The position numbers were made by a program, and so were the translations under genes. Shown here piece after piece: positions 60,785 through 64,000 of a stretch of DNA of 64,000 nucleotides; the first letter of the stretch is position 1; every line of letters starts with the position of its first letter. The notes beneath the pieces are model-generated. The model had not been told where the DNA came from. It did not search any database and saw nothing but the letters and a program-made list of their open reading frames with translations. The stretch lies in contig NZ_JBLXIJ010000002.1 of assembly GCF_048269545.1 (NCBI RefSeq), forward strand, positions 434,001 to 498,000, read 5' to 3'. This DNA comes from Halpernia sp048269545. Its GTDB lineage: Bacteria; Bacteroidota; Bacteroidia; Flavobacteriales; Weeksellaceae.

Positions 60785-62122
60785 ATGAAAATTCGGCTTC
60801 TCTTTTTTGCATTTTTATTTCTGCATTTTTTTTCTGCACAAGAATCTGGTTTTCAAGTGAATTCTGGGAGAAAAACAGTAATTCATTTTCAATTAATTAA
60901 TAATTTAATTTTTATTCCCCTAAATGTAAATGGTGTAAATCTTACTTTCCTTTTAGATTCAGGCGTTGCAGAAACTATTCTTTTTAGCTTAGAAGATAAA
61001 GAAGTCAGTTTTAAAAATACTGAAAAAGTAAAATTTTCTGGTCTGGGTGATAATAAAGAAATTTCTGGTTTAAAATCTGTGAAAAATGATGTAAAAATTG
61101 GAAAAGATTTTGAAGATAATTCTCACACTATTTATTTAATTTTAAATGAAGAATTTAATTTTTCTTCCCACGTAGGAATTCCGGTGAATGGAATAATTGG
61201 TTATCATTTCTTTAAAAATCATCCCATACAAATTGATTACGTTTCAAAAAAAATTACCGTTTTTAATGATGATAATTATTACAACAGAAAAAAAAGAAAA
61301 TTTGATGGTTTTGAAATTTCTGTAGAAGATAAAAAACCTTATATGACTGCTTCTGTAAAAATGACCAATGAAGCAAAACCCTCAAAACTTCTTATAGATT
61401 TAGGAAATAGTGATGCCATGTGGCTTTTTCCAAAACTTATAAAAGATTTTGTGTACAATAGACCCAATATTGATGATTATCTTGGAAGGGGTTTTAATGG
61501 TGATATTTATGGTAAAAGAAGTAGAATTAAGGAATTATCCATCGGGAATTTTAATTTAGAAAAACCACTTACCGCAATGCCCGATGAATATTCCATTCAA
61601 CATTTAAATTTAGCTAAAGATAGAAAAGGTTCCATAGGAAACGAAGTGATGCGCCGTTTTACTGTTATTTTCGATTATCCAAACTCAAAGATTTATCTTA
61701 AAAAAAACAGGAATTTTCATGAACCATTTCTCTTTAACATGAGTGGTTTAGACATTAAACACGATGGAATGGAATGGGATAAAGATTTGGTAAAAGTAAA
61801 TACGGAAAATAAAACCGATATGAGAGGTGCGAAAGAAGCTTACAATTCTAGCAGTTCTTTTCAATACAAATTTACTTTAAAACCAATTTATTCCGTTGCA
61901 GCTTGTAGAAAAGATTCACCTGCATTTTTAGCAGGAATTAGAAAAGACGATTTACTTTTGAAAATAAACAATAAAAAAGCCGCAGATTTTACACTCCAAG
62001 ATATTTTTGAATTATTAAAATCCACCGAAGGCAGAAAAATAAATTTAGAAGTTAAGCGTAAGTTTGAAATTTTAAAATTTAGTTTTACATTAGAAGATCC
62101 AATTCCTTACGAAGACCAATAA
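60785..62122 (+). CDS. Aspartyl-protease-like protein with PDZ domain
   Basis: 445 aa, signal peptide MKIRLLFFAFLFLHFFSAQ. Two retropepsin-like half-domains: the first has FLLDSGVAETIL (DSG in place of the usual DTG) near residues 55-66, the second LLIDLGNSDAMW (DLG) near 203-214, which is unusual. Residues about 375-440 form a PDZ domain (VAACRKDSPAFLAGIRKDDLLLKINNKK). Periplasmic or exported. The substituted catalytic loops mean activity should be tested. It overlaps the next gene by one base (TAATG). Confidence 0.8.
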   Translation: MKIRLLFFAFLFLHFFSAQESGFQVNSGRKTVIHFQLINNLIFIPLNVNGVNLTFLLDSGVAETILFSLEDKEVSFKNTEKVKFSGLGDNKEISGLKSVKNDVKIGKDFEDNSHTIYLILNEEFNFSSHVGIPVNGIIGYHFFKNHPIQIDYVSKKITVFNDDNYYNRKKRKFDGFEISVEDKKPYMTASVKMTNEAKPSKLLIDLGNSDAMWLFPKLIKDFVYNRPNIDDYLGRGFNGDIYGKRSRIKELSIGNFNLEKPLTAMPDEYSIQHLNLAKDRKGSIGNEVMRRFTVIFDYPNSKIYLKKNRNFHEPFLFNMSGLDIKHDGMEWDKDLVKVNTENKTDMRGAKEAYNSSSSFQYKFTLKPIYSVAACRKDSPAFLAGIRKDDLLLKINNKKAADFTLQDIFELLKSTEGRKINLEVKRKFEILKFSFTLEDPIPYEDQ

Positions 62123-62646
62123 TGGAACAAACTACTTTTGATCAAATCCGTTCTCGGCCGAGATTTAAAATTTTCACCGAGACAACAAAAGAAAAATATG
62201 CTTTACATTTAAAAGAATTTTTAAATAGTAATGAATCACGTTTTTCTGGAAACATCAACAGTGAAACCGCAACAATTAGTGTAAAAACAAAAGAAAACCC
62301 ATATTGGAAACCATTTCTTTCTTTAAGAACAGAGTTTGATTCGGAAAAAAATATTACAATAATTTGCGGCGTTTTCGGACCAAGTTCTTCAGTATGGACT
62401 TTTTTTATGTTTCTTTATTTCATTTTCGGTATATCTTGGATGGTTTGTTTCACGCTTTTTTATGTTGCAAAACAAATAAAACAAGATGGTTATTCTTGGT
62501 CTTTTCCCGCTTCAATACTATTTTTATTTTTTATTTTTATTACTTATTTCATTGGAAGAATTGGTCGCAAAAAAGGAAAACAAGAAATGAAGGAACTCCG
62601 GAATTTCGCAGTAGAATCTAGCTTACATTTAGAAACAAAAAAATAA
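62122..62646 (+). CDS. Membrane protein of unknown function
   Basis: 174 aa. The soluble N-terminal half (residues 1-85) is followed by two hydrophobic helices (about 93-118 and 128-150), and a charged tail (GRKKGKQEMKELRNFAVESS). It overlaps the protease-like gene by one base and should be translated with it. No known family. Confidence 0.65.
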   Translation: MEQTTFDQIRSRPRFKIFTETTKEKYALHLKEFLNSNESRFSGNINSETATISVKTKENPYWKPFLSLRTEFDSEKNITIICGVFGPSSSVWTFFMFLYFIFGISWMVCFTLFYVAKQIKQDGYSWSFPASILFLFFIFITYFIGRIGRKKGKQEMKELRNFAVESSLHLETKK

Positions 62647-63588
62647 TTATTGCATTTCAGAGAGCACTTTTTCTCTATTCTTTTGTTCCGCTAAAATTTT
62701 CTCAATAAATGGATGAATATTTTTTGCTAACTCTTTTTCAGAAATTTGATTACCCGTAGAATTATTTAATAATTTTAACCAAGGTCTTTCTCCGCCCCAA
62801 TTATAATCGCCATTAACAATTACAGGGATTCCATTTGCTTTTACAGTATTTCCGTTATCGGTTAAAACCCATTGTTCTGCAAAACTATACATCCATTCTG
62901 CATCATTTTTTAACAATCTCAAACAAGAATGTGACGCTGGAAATCCGGGCAAATCATATTCATGCCATCCAATTCCTAATCGATTTGCAATATTCACATT
63001 ATAAGGTAATTTCCAATCAGAATCAACTGTACTAATTGCTAATTTCTTTTTCCAATTGGTGAAATGTAATCCAGTCGCAGTTTTCGCCGATTTTTTTCCC
63101 AAACTTGTGGGTCCCCATTTTTTTAAATCGCCATTTTCATAAACTGCAAAAGCTTGAATGGGATAAGAAAAATAAACAAATTTCTTTACCTTTTTAAGCA
63201 AATCAACTTGCGCTGGAAAAGGAGAATATTTTAAAAAATTGTCATAAAATTTATTTGGAATTATCAAAGTATCTGCTCTCCAACTGTTTTTTTCATCTAA
63301 TCTATTTAAAGCTAAAATAGTATAACGTTCTTGTTCAGAATATTTTTCTTTAAAAACCGACATGGCGGAATCTCTTTTTTTCTTTGGGAAAATAAAAGCA
63401 GAAAATTTTATATGAGCTTTTTCAATAGAATCTTTTCTAATGGAATCCTGTTTTGCAGAATCTACTTTCTCTTCTTTTGTAGGAGTTTCTTCCGTTGTGG
63501 GTTTTTTCTCTTTTTTACATTGAATTATAAAAAGAAATAAAAAAGACAGCACAAAAATAATTGAAGATTTATTTAAATTAAATTTCAT
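62647..63588 (-). CDS. L,D-transpeptidase family lipoprotein (YkuD fold)
   Basis: 313 aa. Lipoprotein signal with IIQC (Cys24), then a Lys/Glu/Thr-rich linker. The YkuD catalytic motif is HSCLRL (His220, Cys222, Arg224) after PGFPAS. Upstream, TATGLHFTNWKKKLAI forms the core beta strands. Members cross-link peptidoglycan or attach lipoproteins. It is convergent with the membrane protein gene, with no gap. Confidence 0.9.
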   Translation of the reverse strand: MKFNLNKSSIIFVLSFLFLFIIQCKKEKKPTTEETPTKEEKVDSAKQDSIRKDSIEKAHIKFSAFIFPKKKRDSAMSVFKEKYSEQERYTILALNRLDEKNSWRADTLIIPNKFYDNFLKYSPFPAQVDLLKKVKKFVYFSYPIQAFAVYENGDLKKWGPTSLGKKSAKTATGLHFTNWKKKLAISTVDSDWKLPYNVNIANRLGIGWHEYDLPGFPASHSCLRLLKNDAEWMYSFAEQWVLTDNGNTVKANGIPVIVNGDYNWGGERPWLKLLNNSTGNQISEKELAKNIHPFIEKILAEQKNREKVLSEMQ

Positions 63589-63706
63589 TAATTAGTTTTT
63601 TCATAAGTTTCAAAAAGAGTACCAAAAAACTTATTATTAAAGGAAAAATTTAAAAATAAAGCTCAAATTTAGATTTTCTTTAACTAAGAAAAAACTTAAT
63701 ACTTTG

Positions 63707-63714
63707 TATCTTTG
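63707..63714 (+). promoter_or_regulatory. -7 box (TATCTTTG) for the dipeptidase gene
   Basis: Exact TAnnTTTG, 17 bases before the ATG at 63732. Confidence 0.55.
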
Positions 63715-63731
63715 GGAAAAGAAATAAGAAT

Positions 63732-64000
63732 ATGGATATTACTCAACTTGAACCCAAAGTAATTTGGAAAAATTTCGCAGCCTTAAACAGTGTTCCCCGA
63801 CCTTCTAAAAAAGAAGAACGTGTGATTGCATTTATGAAAAAATTTGGCGAAAATTTAGGTTTAGAAACCCGAGTAGATGAAACTGGAAATGTCATCATTA
63901 AAAAACCAGCCACATCTGGAATGGAAAATCGTAAACCAATCGTAATGCAAGGACATTTGGATATGGTTTGTCAAAAAAATAACGATATCAATTTTGATTT
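63732..64000 (+). CDS. pepD: PepD-like cytosol nonspecific dipeptidase, 3' end cut off by the window edge
   Basis: The frame is open to base 64000 (89 full codons). The N-terminus matches aminoacyl-histidine dipeptidases of the M20 family: VIWKNFAALNSVPRPSKKEE, FMKKFGENLGLETRVDETGN and the zinc-site start IVMQGHLDMVCQKN, which is the HxDMV motif of PepD. Cytoplasmic peptide recycling. The rest of the gene lies outside the window. Confidence 0.9.
   Translation, partial: MDITQLEPKVIWKNFAALNSVPRPSKKEERVIAFMKKFGENLGLETRVDETGNVIIKKPATSGMENRKPIVMQGHLDMVCQKNNDINFD

Overview
The window is AT-rich DNA of a member of the Bacteroidota, most likely the family Weeksellaceae (Chryseobacterium group). The evidence is the type IX secretion/gliding genes gldJ, porU and porV, two proteins with T9SS C-terminal sorting domains, Bacteroidota-only families (DUF5606, DUF4846), a 14-gene nuo operon with separate nuoC and nuoD and a short nuoG, and promoters with the Bacteroidota -7 box TAnnTTTG. 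No rRNA, tRNA or CRISPR array was found.

Layout. 1-6.3 kb: 3' end of a DUF349 protein, a secreted protein, ribD, a YigZ-like protein, a membrane zinc protease, a GNAT-like protein and a small membrane protein. 6.4-20.4 kb: respiratory complex I, nuoA-N, with an outer-membrane barrel gene inserted between nuoF and nuoG. 20.4-22.4 kb: small accessory genes, including a VOC protein, a RelE/YoeB-type toxin-antitoxin pair, two decayed gene remnants and a His-rich lipoprotein. 22.4-25.5 kb: ruvX-def-DUF5606-mazG on the minus strand, then a SixA-like phosphatase. 25.6-29.3 kb: a beta-lactamase-fold serine hydrolase and a type II restriction-modification pair with overlapping tails. 29.4-30.7 kb: a fused OPRT-OMP decarboxylase that resembles animal UMP synthase. 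30.8-39 kb: small secreted proteins, an LRR-like protein, DUF4846, an M1-like protein fused to a barrel, and T9SS cargo. 39.3-48.1 kb: a giant outer-membrane protein, a ChaN-like protein, a four-helix-bundle (23S intervening sequence type) gene between inverted octamer arrays, dusB, an HXXEE protein and an ABC exporter. 48.2-56 kb: a secreted protein, gldJ, porU and porV. 56-64 kb: a FUSC-family protein, a phosphopantetheinyl transferase, ahcY, a PDZ/aspartyl-protease-like protein, an L,D-transpeptidase and the start of a PepD-like dipeptidase.

Functional links. nuoA-N encode the NADH:quinone oxidoreductase. PorU (sortase) and PorV (shuttle) process proteins carrying CTDs such as those at 37.1-39.0 kb, and GldJ belongs to the gliding/T9SS machinery. 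Several families of short repeats sit directly after stop codons and may act as terminators or mobile mini-elements.

Most notable points: the eukaryote-like UMP synthase fusion; the four-helix-bundle gene framed by inverted octamer arrays, with an apparently empty counterpart at 25.5 kb; the restriction-modification island with an HTH-methyltransferase fusion; the barrel gene inside the nuo operon; and an apparent small transcription unit upstream of ahcY.
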